DNA from: Hemibagrus wyckioides
Lineage: Eukaryota > Chordata > Actinopteri > Siluriformes > Bagridae
NCBI RefSeq assembly: GCF_019097595.1
Contig: NC_080722.1
Span: forward strand, 23,041,130 to 23,105,129
Length of the DNA: 64,000 bases
Direction of reading: 5' to 3'
Each line of letters starts with the position of its first letter. The first letter of the stretch is position 1. The notes below the pieces were generated by a model. The model saw nothing but the letters and a program-made list of their open reading frames with translations, ran no database searches and was not told where the DNA came from. Below are positions 12,139 to 24,373 of the stretch, in pieces. A program made the position numbers and the translations under genes.

Positions 12139-12924
12139 CAGGCGCCCGTAGCTTAAAATAAGTGGCAATGAAATTGTTCCATTAACCAATCAGATTTCGA
12201 GTTGGCGTCACTGGGGCCATCTAGCAGGCATACGATTACGTCAGCAATTTCCCGTCCTTTGATTGGATAATTGGAGTAGTCAGAGGCAGTGAACTGCACA
12301 AACTAAATAAAATATATACATATATTACAACTCACAATGGCTGACAGAGGAGAAGAAATCGATTTGGTCACGGACATCCTTACAAATGCATTTTCAAGGC
12401 GGACTTTTCAAGAAAATCCTTTTGATTATTCAAAATAGTTGGTAAGCTTTTTCAAGAACCATTTATGCTTTTGGGTTTTCAGTTTGCCTTCATTCCAGAT
12501 CCCCGGGGTGGGCTGTGGGGGTTTTTTTTGCTGCAGTGAAAGGAAACTTGTGAGACTGAATTGTGTTAATTTGTTTTTTTGCTATATGTAATGTAATTTT
12601 ATTCATGTTCGCTACAAGAGCCTGTGACACAACGCACTTCTATATTCTATATTCACTGCGTTTCATTTCGGATGCTGCGTCCTCTGGAGATTGCAGTTTG
12701 CTGCATACATCATCAAGAATGTCTTTTTTGAGAAAAGTAACTGTAATAAAATGGACTATTCCTTGTGAGGTGTGAAATACTGTAGCCTAATTTCTTTTTT
12801 TACTTTGTTATTTAATGGATGATTAGTATCTATTGCCGTGGCGTCATAATGATGCTATAGAGATAGATTAATTCAGGAAGGACACCAGTGAAGGCCTAGG
12901 TGTGAAATGCATGGCCCGCCACTG
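12139..12924 (+). mobile_element. hAT-like transposon fragment inside the Tc1 element
   Basis: The left end starts CAGGCGCCCGTAGC and the right end, read inward, starts CAGTGGCGGGCCATGC; both resemble hAT termini. A short open frame at 12337-12438 begins MADRGEEIDLVTDILTNAFS and stops after 33 codons. That start matches, from memory, fish hAT transposases of the ZMYM1-like type. No matching 8-bp duplication is visible (CAATAGTG left, CGTTACAC right). It is therefore a decayed or rearranged non-autonomous copy. Confidence 0.6.
12337..12438 (+). pseudogene. hAT transposase N-terminus, 33 codons
   Basis: Encodes MADRGEEIDLVTDILTNAFS, then RRTFQENPFDYSK and a TAG stop. It resembles the first residues of a fish hAT (ZMYM1-like) transposase, with the remaining protein missing. 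Too short to be functional. Confidence 0.55.
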
Positions 12925-12959
12925 CGTTACACTACCTGCAACCTCATCTAGCATGACAG

Positions 12960-13300
12960 GTTTTGTGGTGGGTCAGTGATGGTCTGGGGAGGAATATGCT
13001 TGGAGGGTTACATAGACCTCTACTTGTTAGCCAATGGTACATTACTGCTGTTAGGTACTGGGATGAAAGTGGGCCCTAGGTTCCTCCTGGTACATGTCAA
13101 TGCCTGGCCTCATGTGGCCAGAATGTGTAGGCATTTTCTGGATGACTAAAGCACTGATTCCATTTACTGGCCCTCACATTCCCCCAACCTGTATCTCATT
13201 AACAACCTTGAGGGATTTATGTATTGGAGCATCCAAAGCCACAATTAGCACCATAGACTGTCCGAAGTTCCCTAATGCCCTGAGCCAGGTCTAGGAGAAC
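12960..13300 (+). pseudogene. Tc1 transposase, catalytic core relic
   Basis: The plus strand reads GGSVMVWGGICLEGYIDLYL, then RFLLVHVNAWPHVARMCRHF. In an intact Tc1 core the second motif would have Asp where HVN has Val, so the second catalytic residue is lost. An in-frame stop follows within a few residues. The continuation shows a decayed PNLYLINNLE where the catalytic-Glu motif should be. Confidence 0.7.
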
Positions 13301-16300
13301 ATCCACTAGAACACTATCTCATCAGGAGCATGTCCAGATTTTGTGAGGAGTGCATACAGGCATACTGTATGGATGCCATACACACTATTGACTTATATTA
13401 AAGCTGTGACAAAAGTCATGCAAGTTGGTTTAACCTATGATTGTAATTTTCTTTCAATTTTCAAATCTCACTGGGCTGATGATTTTAGTTTCCATTGACC
13501 ACTGTCATATTTTGTTCTTAAAAAATTTCACAATGAATACACGATTTTCAGCTTTAATACCTTGTTTGAGACTCAATTTGTGATTTAAGTGTTCCCAGCT
13601 GGTCAGTTACTTTTCATCTATTACTAAACATTAAAGTGTAGACCTGAAACACATTAATATTGATACAAATCCTGACTCACAGTAGGGTTGGAGCAGGAGG
13701 AAACTGGAAAGCACACAGAATAAGCCTGTTGCATCCTTTTTATTACAATAAAAAAAAGGCAAAAGTAAAGCTAGGAGATAGTAGAAAGACAAGTTGACTA
13801 AATCAAATAACCATCCATAAAGGAGGGTTTATACAGGAACAATGTTGAATAATACATTAATAATGTAACGAATAGTTAATGTGGATGCTTGTGTGCATGT
13901 ATATGAATATATGAGTGCTAGTATGTAAATATGTCTTCTTAATGTAGAAAACATTCCCCTAAACCTCTCGCGCATATCCTGCAAAATCAATAAAACTAAT
14001 TAATGAACCAATTCTCTAAGGACTACATGAGCAGCTGCAGAACATTAAGCAGCTGCATAAAACAGATGGGTTTACTCTTTCCAAAGGAACCTGATGTTCA
14101 AACAGCAACCAAGACAAATACTGCACTGAAAGATTTGTTTGTTTCAGCTCACATACTGATATTTTTAATGCAAAATATTGAACCAACCCTGCAGCTTTGA
14201 TTAAGCACATTTTTCAGATTGTTAAACCCTATACACAGTACTGTGCATTATCTACAACACTGACCTTTCTGCATGCATCTAAATAGAGCTTTTAATGTGA
14301 ATATTACATTTACAGCCATACTGAAATGCCCATATTTTAGAGAACAAGCAATATACAGTTTTACATAAGCATGACTCCAATATAAAACCAGCTATATTTT
14401 GTGAAGTGTCAATATCCTGATCATTTTCAGTTTGAAGTAATCTGAAGATATTTTAAAGGATTGTACAAGTTCTTTTTGGGGACAAATGTATGTGATCTAT
14501 AGTTTACTGATAAAAATATTTCTAAATACCAAATCCAAATAGCTAGATATAATGCAAAAAAAAAAAAAACCTTCAACTGTCATGAGGGGAAACACACAAG
14601 TACAATTTAATTAGCCTGAGTATTGATTATTGACTTGTAAACTATACTGTAGGTGCCAAAGGCCACCGTTTTGAAGAGGAAGAGTAAATCAATAGAAATT
14701 TATTTTCTGCAGAATTCATAAATCATCTAAATTTTTTCCCAAAGGGTAGATCAAATTAAGCCTTACTAAAACCTGTGATATTATTTAAGAAAGAAAATCT
14801 ATAATATTTGATATGGTGATGTTTGTTGCAAGGGTCCAGTGTGCCAGAGTCTCCAGTGTTCTGTCAAAGGCACATCTCCAATTAAGTTTCCCTCTATGGA
14901 AATGTGTTCAGGATGGAGAATGTTAAGCTGAACAGTTTCTCACTAACAAGATGCAATTTTCCTGTCTTATAAACTTCAAAAAGAGATGTGTGAGTATCCA
15001 ATATTGTGCGAGTATGTTTAGAGCTGACATAATGTGATAACAGAAACCAAATAAACAACATTTGTTAGTGTTGGTGATATAAGGGGAATAAAACATTTTG
15101 GAGGATAACTCTGGTGTGGTAACAATAACTCTGCTTCACATTGTTTCACATCACACCATCCCGTCGTTACAATGGAACACAATAACCTGAATGTCTACTC
15201 ATTACATGTAGACATTAATGCCATTTTCAAAAACATAAGAGTTCTCAAATGCAATTTGACTTTCAGGCCCTGTAACTAATCCACTCAGATCAGCAGGTAA
15301 TTACTCCTGCCGTCAAGCAGGCTATTAAAATGCATGGAAGTCAAAGAGACTAATCTGGGAATAAGTTAAAGTGGGAGAGGGTGTCTAAAAATTTTGTTTT
15401 AATCAAATGATTACTAGTCATTGCATGCTCAAAAAAAAGACCTTTGGAATAAAACTGTTTGAAATAAACCAACTTTAATGAAACTGCACTTAAAACAAGT
15501 TCAGTATACCCTGATGAATTATTTACTTACTGAAAACTGTCTGGTATTGTCACAGATTAACACGTACACACTTTTCAGCTGATCTGTATAAAATGTGTTT
15601 TGTACTTCTGCTGGTATTACAACTACATGAAAAAATTCACAATTTTGTATGAAACAATTGTTTGTTTTAAAATCTAAAAAGGCGGGTATATACAATGAAA
15701 AATAACAACATAAAATAAAATTCAGAAAAATAACAACAATAACACACACACTCCCATCAAACGCCCACACGCTCCAACCCAACACCACCACCTAACACTA
15801 CCCTCGCCCTAAAATAAGAAACTATCAGCATGAAAGTGCACCTGAAAAATCTGTAGGAACTGCTTAATGCAGTCATGTCAACATGCACCATAATTTCAAC
15901 ATTTCAAACATCTTATGAAATCCATGCCACAAACAAGTGAGGTTGTTTTGACTTGCAAGACTTGCAAGAATAATTATACACATTCTGTTAGAGGGGTCAA
16001 ATGTACTCTACAATACACTGCATACACAAATTTCAGATCATTGTCACACAACAGGTTTTCAAAATCATCAGTTTAATGATAGTTTGACCTTTTGCAGGGA
16101 TCTCTGACCTACACATCCATAATGATTGCTTATTGATTTATTTCTAGCCTAAAAGCAAGGGTGACAAAGAAACAACTTAAGCTTAAGATTTAAGCTTAGC
16201 TCTTTTTAAATTCCTTTTCAAGTAACACCTTTACTAAAAACAGCCTTTATCAGAAACATGTCACACCAAGCTTACTGTCGGAGTGATGATCAGTTCATGG

Positions 16301-16413
16301 AGGGACAGCTGAGCTTTAAATCCTGACCAGAGCACATCACTTGTTTTCTAAACACAATTTTACACCTACCCCATCTAACCATATTTGAAAAAGGTTGCTT
16401 GAATTATTAAGAA

Positions 16414-16523
<110 letters not shown>

Positions 16524-16939
16524 TGCCCACACTGGTTCTAGTTTACATTTAGAGCAAAGTTCATGCTGTTTATGCTACCTGAATATTTATCACAGGAGAT
16601 GTGAAGCAAAAAGATCAGCCTCTGTGACATTAAATGTCAGGTGCTTCATATGAAAGCTATTGTTATTGAATTTTACACGCACACATGCACACACTTTTTC
16701 CTCTCACCAATCCAGTTTAGACTATTTCATAGGTAATTCTGAAATTCACACACCTGCAGCTCTAAAGACAAAAGGTATTCTTAAAAATAGGTAAGGTTTG
16801 TTATTTACTGTGTTGTTTGGGAAAATGCACATTTCTAAGCACAACCATATCTTTTTATATCAGCATTTAAAGAAACGAAAGAAACAGAAAAGAAAGAAAA
16901 TAGGATTGCAACAAATAAGGAGACAAAGAGAAGACTTAC

Positions 16940-17110
16940 CAGGAATGTTGTGTATGGTTATAGCCAGGATTAACAACACTATCCGTCTCCAGCTGCTTGC
17001 TGATGTACAAATTACTTCCTGTGGTCTAGCACCCACTTCCTTCTCTTCTGCTACTTGACCAGAGTGGGTTGCTTTCCTTCTGTGGTGAACATCTCCATTC
17101 TCTATTTTAT
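16940..17110 (-). CDS. slc39a11: slc39a11 exon: loop and first half of helix 4 (171 bp)
   Basis: The exon has 171 bp: two bases completing Asp, 56 codons and a final G. The acceptor is CTCTTTCAG and the donor is the strong CCTG|GTAAGTC. The product begins with a charged stretch (KIENGDVHHRRK), a low-conservation part with two adjacent histidines, then SSWRRIVLLILAITIHNIP, which is the start of helix 4. The HNIP residues are the first half of the conserved ZIP metal-site motif HNxPEG; the Glu codon is split by the next intron. SWRRI and LAITIHN are near-invariant in vertebrate ZIP11. Neighbouring exons fit in phase on both sides. Confidence 0.95.
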
Positions 17111-19340
17111 CTGAAAGAGGAACATCAAGCTAACATCAGTGTGGCTCTGGGGAAATACTTACTGTCTGGATTCTAAACTGGATTAAAATCAGTGTTGGAG
17201 TGAAGCAAAAACAAAAAGTTACTGAAATACATTCACTGATATTACAGTGTAACCTTGACAAACACACTGTTTTGCACTTCAATGTTTTTCCCCTCAATCA
17301 TTTCCTCTTGAAAGATTAATAAACATTAAGTGTATCATCATCATTGTGCAGTGAAGTGCTTGTGCTAAACTAATTCATTTATGCCCTTGTTAACAAGAAC
17401 TGACAAACAAAATCAATATGTACAATCAATTGCTGTAGAAACCATTGCATGACTCAATAGCCTGGATTAAGCAAACTTGGATGGGAAGTAAAATGTAATG
17501 AAAACTACAATACAACTAACCATCATCTATTCACTAAACCCTTTTAGTATTATGGCTGTAATGCTATAAATAGCTAAATGTAGTCATGGTATGCTAATAG
17601 CACAGTTTTTAATTTCATTTTCAAACAAGACAAAATATTACAAAATACTGTGGCAGCAGTCCAACTATTTGAGTCATCTTTTATTAGCATATTTCACTAC
17701 AATGCTTAAAGAAACTGAAATTATACAAAATAATCTACTGTAAACATCAGGGCTTTAAGCTGCCATAGATAAAAAAAAGCATCTCTTCCTTGCCATTTTT
17801 GAAATAATATGACTGTATAGGTATTAGGAAGGACAGGCATCATTAGAAACCCAAAAAAACGAATGGACAAAAATAATCAAATGGACGAAAGCGAATGGAC
17901 AAAAATAAGCTAAAACAGGCTAACTGTAATTAAATAACAGATGGTGATCTAATTATCTAGTTAAGTACATTAATACAGACTAAGGAAAAATGGGACAGTA
18001 TAAAAATGTCTGTTATTTACTGTTAATGGCATTGTCTTCTACTGATAAAGTTTATTCATGATGCACAGTGGGTTTGCAACATAGACAAAAATGTCATCAA
18101 GTTGTTGGCAAATGTTTGCGCTATGAGCTCATTCGAGATTTTATTCGAGTTTATTTAGTGTATTTATTTTCTCTTGATTAATCAGCAGGTGACTATGCGA
18201 CCTTAGCAAGAGATTAATACAATTCCAACTAAAAAACGGTTCTACTGTCAAATTCTTTTTTTCCTTTTTGTCAGTCTCAGCTAGGAAACTATGAATAATA
18301 GTGAATGTGTATATACAGTAAATAGAATAGGCTGGATATAAAATCTTCTTGTTATGGTTGCCCAAGCTTTGAAGCTGTCCATCCACGTGGATAAAGAGTA
18401 CATATGTACAAACATATCTATACATTTATAGCTATGTATGTACATATGTTAGGTACAGACAAACAGACAGACGGATGGACAGACATCTGGTCTAGGAAAA
18501 CAACCTAAATGTTACAATGGTACATGAATTGAGTATAATGATCTAAAAGAAACTGTCATATATAATATAAAATGAATTCTTGTTCATTATTGTTAAATTA
18601 ATTAATAAATTTGGTGTTGCTTTCACTCTCACATACTATCGGTTTTGTTTTGTTTTTAAGGTTGTGATTTAAGAACATAAAGTAAATAAATGGTAACATT
18701 ATTTAAAGGTCATTTACATTAAACCTTCATAAAAGATTCATAAGCATTGTAATAATATTAATCCTGAAGCATTTTACTAAGTCTTAATTCAAATTCCATT
18801 ACATTTAGTCTTTAATAACACTTTCATAAAATATTGAGAAATGGCCTATAAATTGTCCACCTTCTGTCTTATATTTTCGTGATGTGTTTATTGTACTGTA
18901 CTGTAGAGGACAATGAGACTGAATGCAACAGTGTTAGTGGTCCATTACATTCAAAAACACTATGAAAGCAGTACTTTAATGAAATAGGACTTTACATTTA
19001 CATAGCTTACATGTGGACCAAAACATCATTTTAGTGCCTTCAACCAAAAGAAATAAAAAAAAAAATGAGGAAAAAAAAACCAAACAAAAATATTTTGTGT
19101 GTGAAACAGGGCAGAGCGTGGCTCAACTTTTCCACTTTTCTTCCAATCTTTTCCCCTCGGGTTACACATCAATCATGTCCATAATGTATTTAATTAAATC
19201 CTCCCTTTTATAATGAACTACTCAGCAAAAAAGAAACAATTAGAGTGCGTTAATTATACAGACACAAGTCCTGCAATACACCACTACTGTAGGCACGGTA
19301 ATCAATTACACATTCAATTAGATTCATTATGTCATTCTCA

Positions 19341-19350
19341 GAAAGAAAAA

Positions 19351-19422
<72 letters not shown>
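19341..19422. repeat. (AAAG)n microsatellite
   Basis: About 20 AAAG units, purine-only on the plus strand. Frames across it give Lys-Glu-Arg repeats with no gene support. Confidence 0.98.
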
Positions 19423-19423
<1 letters not shown>

Positions 19424-20010
19424 TTTTTTCAAGTTAAATATCCTATCAAATATCATCACCTTTTTTAAATTTCAAAATCATCACCAAGTTTATTTATTTG
19501 TTTGTTTGTTTGTTTTTAATAGCATGGATAAATGCTATTTTGAGTGATCTAAATCTGACTCATTTAAAAACAGCTGGCCAATGTCTGTTACAGTATTACA
19601 GATGAAGTGTGTGGTCATACCTTACAATACTTATTTCTTTCCAGTTAAGATTACATCGCATTACCGACAACGTAAATAATAATATAGCTCACACAAACCA
19701 AACAATCAGTTCTATGTAGATAGCTAAATCTACAAAATACTTACCAGCATGCTAATGTTTAAGCCATCTAGCGATAGCTGAAGATGTTTGCTTAATTAAG
19801 CTGCAAGTAACAGAGCCACATTTTTATAAAATAGCTTCACAATGCTAATTATAATTATTGCTGTATTACTAACAAATAAGAAACCTATTTCTTGTTACTT
19901 TTTTGTTAATAAGTTAAATTTACAAGAAAAAGACACCAGAACAGTAATGTCAATTAAGCAAAGAAAGAGGATCAAAGTGACCACGGGACAGTGTGAGAAA
20001 CAGGATGATT

Positions 20011-20120
20011 ATTAAATTATGATTATTAAAGAGTATGATTAATTGAGAGTACAATTAGTAGAGAGTGTGATTAGTAATAAGTATGATTAGTAGACAACAC
20101 AATTAGTTAAGAGTATGACC
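20011..20120. repeat. 16-bp tandem repeat, about seven units
   Basis: Units such as ATTAAAGAGTATGATT, AATTGAGAGTACAATT and AGTAGAGAGTGTGATT follow one another at exactly 16 bp from 20025 to 20120, with a 14-bp partial unit before. Each unit ends in an ATT-like word preceded by GTATG or a variant. Confidence 0.85.
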
Positions 20121-20199
20121 ATCACACCACACTTTGTTTAGTTGACAGTGAAGTGACAGGACAGTTTATATCCCAGAGTGCTTCATGTCTGTGTTGACT

Positions 20200-20850
20200 T
20201 GACCTTCTGGATCTCCCCTTTAGGTATGCTGTCAGGGCTAGACCTGCCGGATTCCCTGCTGCACTCTGCTCACTCTGCCACTGATATGGCTCCTCTCACA
20301 CTAATACTGCTGCTGCTTGGAGTTTTTGAACTTTTATGACTCACTCTGCTGCTGCTGCTGGTCCCACAGGAATGCTCTTAACATCTGCACTTCCTAAAAC
20401 AGTTCATATCCAAGTCTCATCCTTGATTCAGCGGATAATCTCATGTCTATACAGCAAGATTCGCAAGAATTCATTTTAACAATGGTTATTGTCACAAAGC
20501 TGTTTTACAGAAATCTGGATACAACATTTTAATTTTTCAAATTTCATTCCATTAAGTAAATGTTATTTAAATGAGATTAAGAACTGCTGCAGTACTCATA
20601 AAAACTATCCTGTGGACTTTTGCTCACAGTCTGTTCATACTAAACATTCTTTCAGCATATGCAGTACTGTATGCCATTGCAATATACAGATGGAGAAAAG
20701 TAAGGATTACTAATCTCACTCTCCCAGAAGATGATGGGTTCCCTTTTGATTCTGGTTTCTTCTCAGATTTCTTCCTCAAGTCATGGTACAGATTATTAGA
20801 GATTAAAATCTACACTTGGATTGCTGTAAAGTTACACAAATAAAACTGAA
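20200..20850 (+). mobile_element. Old short retroposon (teleost SINE/LINE-like)
   Basis: Contains GATGGGTTCCCTTTTGATTC, TCTTCCTCAAGTCATGG and GCTGTAAAGTTACACAAATA in the order of the repeat that is clearer at 45.37-45.72 kb. The part before 20500 (CTGCTGCACTCTGCTCACTC and on) may be its 5' region or a separate repeat. Strongly diverged. Confidence 0.5.
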
Positions 20851-21669
20851 TTAAATTAACATTATTAATATCTTAAAATTACTGCTATTGTAAAATGCAT
20901 TAAAATGCTACCATTGAGGCTCATAAGGCATGCAGTTAGTGATATACATTGAGAAAGTCATATATGATTAGTATCTAGCATTAGTACCTACACAGAGTTT
21001 GCACATTGTATGAGTAAATTATTCCTGTATTTATTGGCTTCATAATTTTAAATTAGAGAACTTGTGAGTCTTGAGTCAGTCTGAACAGTCCGATCATTAC
21101 TGCTGTCAGCAGAAAGGGATGAAGAGAGTATTAACAGCACAAACTTTACTAAGTACAATGCACACAGACCTGGATTAATGTGATGAGTGTCAGGTGTTAT
21201 GTGAACTGTGGAGTCAAACAACCTGAGAAAAACTGTTTACATGGCTCATGTTACATAGACTCTTTCAAATGAGCAAAAACTTTATTATTAAAAAAGCTCA
21301 TCTTCATTTCAGTCACGTTTTATGTAGTTCTGATGAGTTTTTTTTCCATGCTTTTTAATGAGACAATGATTTATCTTCTGAAATCTTGTGGTGGGAATTC
21401 ATATAATTAGAAAGATGTTACAGGCCTGACCAGTATTTTTCTATGTAGATACTAAAGCCTACAGATATTTAAATGCAAATGTAATGAAGGTGAAACATTT
21501 ATTCTACAGGAAACTGGTAAACATTTCTGGACAAAGATGATTGACAGCTTTGTGATTATAGTGGAAGAAACTTTTCCGTTCGTAGGTGTGGTTAATGAAT
21601 CCGCTTTGCTGTTGGTGTCACTTAGATAACAAATTATTTTATTTAAAATCTGTAGGTCAGACACACTAC

Positions 21670-21787
<118 letters not shown>

Positions 21788-22133
21788 GACAGGAATAAAG
21801 TAGCACAGTGAATGATTGTGTTGTTAGAATACACTGACTGAGTGATTGTAGTCTAAGCATAGGATGTGTTTTGACACATAGTGGATCTCAATTGTAAAGT
21901 AAACTTGTGGGCAAATAGTCTTATATTTTTAAGCCAAATGGAACAAAAGATCCCTACGATTGACAAAAAGTTCCAGAACACAGATCTTCTTTGTACTTAT
22001 GTATGTTGTTAAAGGCCAGTCAGCTGTAAATTAGCATGTGAGTTCATAGCGCAGCTGATTTACATTTAGTAACACCCACAAAACTCTATATAAAGCTTCC
22101 AGTAAAGCAGCTCAGCCAAGCACAATGTTGTCT

Positions 22134-22604
22134 AACACACACAGATACACACACACAGTCACACACAGTGACACAGTCACACACACACACACAGTGTCAC
22201 ACACAGACACACACAGTCACATACAGTGACACAGTCACACACACACACAGTGTCACACACAGACACACACAGTCACATACAGTGACACACAGTCACACAC
22301 ACACACACACAGTGTCTCACACACACACAGTGACACACAGTGACACACAGTGACACACAGTGACAAACACACACACACAGTGTCACACACAGACACACAC
22401 AGTCACACACAGACACACACAGTCACACACAGTCACACACAGTCACACACACACACAGTGTCACACACAGACACACACAGTCACACACAGTGTCACACAG
22501 ACACACACAGTGTCACACAGACACACACAGTCACACACAGACACACACAGTCACACACAGTGTCACACAGACACACACAGTCACACACACACAAACACAC
22601 ACAC
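22134..22604. repeat. CA-based compound tandem array (ACACAGT units)
   Basis: CA runs are punctuated by AGTC, AGTG and AGAC words, so blocks such as CACACACAGTCACA and CAGTGTCACACAGACACA recur over 470 bp. All three frames stay largely open (Thr/His/Ser repeats), which is a composition artefact. Confidence 0.95.
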
Positions 22605-23889
22605 TTTCTTCTTTTACAGGGCAATTCCTCTGTCCTAATTAAACAGACAGGTAGATCCTTTTTGTCTTCATTTATGGATTTATTTTGGATTTCATTCAAT
22701 ATGTGAGCATGTTAAAATATATATGTTATATAAAGAAAATCATTACAAATGATTTAATTTGAAGCTGACAAGTCATGGCTAATGTTAATGAATCTCACAT
22801 TGATATATAAATTATGTCATTATATTATTATTATATTATAAAATATGACTGAGTTTCTGGGCTGGAGTTTCATGAACACCACATTTGTTGGGTAAATGTT
22901 CTTGCAAACAATTGGCATAAATAAGTCCATTTGTATCCAGATTGATTAATGAGGCTCATGTGCATAGGCTCCTGACCAGCTGAGCAGGTGAAAGATTCAG
23001 GGGTTAATGAAAATGAATGAATAATCTGATTTGGGTTTATGAGAGTCTCCTCCCTTTATACAATAATGCATGCCAAAGTTGCTGGAGTAAATGTGCCCTA
23101 TTGTAAAGAATCATCCTGATTGCAAAAGCTTTACCTCTTCTAAATGATGATTAAAGCTTTTAGGCCCTTTTTGATACCTCGCTTCCTTATAGCTAGAGGA
23201 ACACAACATTTCTTAACATAAAACATCTGTTAAGTGATTGGACTAAGAAAACAGCAACTCCATTCCAGATTTCAACACATTCAGTACAATATTGAAGTCT
23301 CTTAACCAAAAAGTTCATTATGCATATCACTGCGTGTCTTTGAATGTCAACGAAAAGCTACAACTTCACACTAAATAAACTCATTATTTGAAGGTCACCA
23401 TAAGACGCCACAGAGCACCAAGCCGATATGAGAAAATGCTTCTTAATGATAACCATAACTCCTTCAGATTTCTGCTTTTTCATTTGCCATTTTCGCTGTA
23501 CCATCAAAATTGCACACTCAGTCATTCCAGCCTTCTGGTGACAGCCCAGGACACAAAACAAACAAAATAAACCTGTTATGATATCATCAGGTATTACAGA
23601 ACCAGAACAACAGCTATGTCTGGACTTCTTTCTAATGTTATTTAACCGACAGTCACTAGTTACTGCTACTAAATGCCTGGAAAGCCACAGGATTCAAACC
23701 TTGGCATTTAAATTGTCCCAAGTCTACCTGCAAAAAGACAGCATTAACACCTGAGTTGAACCATATAAAATTAATAATCCAACAACAATTATATAACTAA
23801 TCATTAGCTCCTAGGACTCATGCTAACTAGCTGACTGTGTTATTGTGGCAAGAAAAAGTATGTGGAATTTCATGGTTTTCTGCATAAAT

Positions 23890-24373
23890 TTGTCATACAA
23901 TGTGATCTGATCTTACAATGTCATTTGACATTTGAACAGTTGATATTGAGATCTGTCTGCTACTGATGCTCTGTAAAGCCTTCATAATGGCTCTAATCTG
24001 AGGTGCTGTTAATTGGTGATTTCTGAGGCTGGTAACTCTAAATGAACTTCTCCTTTGCAGCAGAGGTAAGTTTTGGTCTTGCTTTACTGGGATGGTCTTC
24101 ATGTGAGCCAGTTTCATCATGGTGCTTGATGGGTTTTGCAAATGCACTTGACAATACTGTTCTTGCAAGAACTATTCCAGAACACCTGACCTTCGTGTTT
24201 TAAAATAACAACTGACTGTTTTTTGTTGTCATTACATATGGATTACTTAAGTCCATGTCTGTTATTTCATAGTTTTGAAATCTCCAGTATTGTTCTAGAA
24301 TGTAGAAAATAAATCCCTAAACAAAAAACATTGAATTAAAAGATGTGTCCAAACTTTTGACTTGTAGTGTATA
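23890..24373 (-). mobile_element. Tc1-like deletion derivative
   Basis: The minus strand carries RVTSLRNHQLTAPQIRAIMK, which is the second DNA-binding region of a Tc1 transposase. On the plus strand the right side ends GTGTCCAAACTTTTGACTTG followed by TAGTGTA, a typical Tc1 terminus. The catalytic core is missing, so this is an internally deleted copy. The left end is not resolved. Confidence 0.7.

Larger units (their letters stand above)
11451..13607 (+). mobile_element. Tc1-like element, degenerate, split by a hAT-like fragment
   Basis: The left end starts ACACTGCGGAACAAAATAAG and the right end carries TTAAGTGTTCCC near 13590, consistent with a short inverted end. The 5' half (to about 12120) holds the N-terminal transposase coding region and the 3' half resumes at 12925 with GGTGGGTCAGTGATGGTCTG. 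A 5' fragment of the same family lies at 40.1-40.47 kb. By comparison with the family as I recall it, roughly 90 bp of transposase sequence is missing at the break. Confidence 0.75.

Noticed and set aside
22168..22706. Thr/His-rich open frames over the CA array
   Set aside because: Simple-repeat composition keeps all frames open; no gene features.
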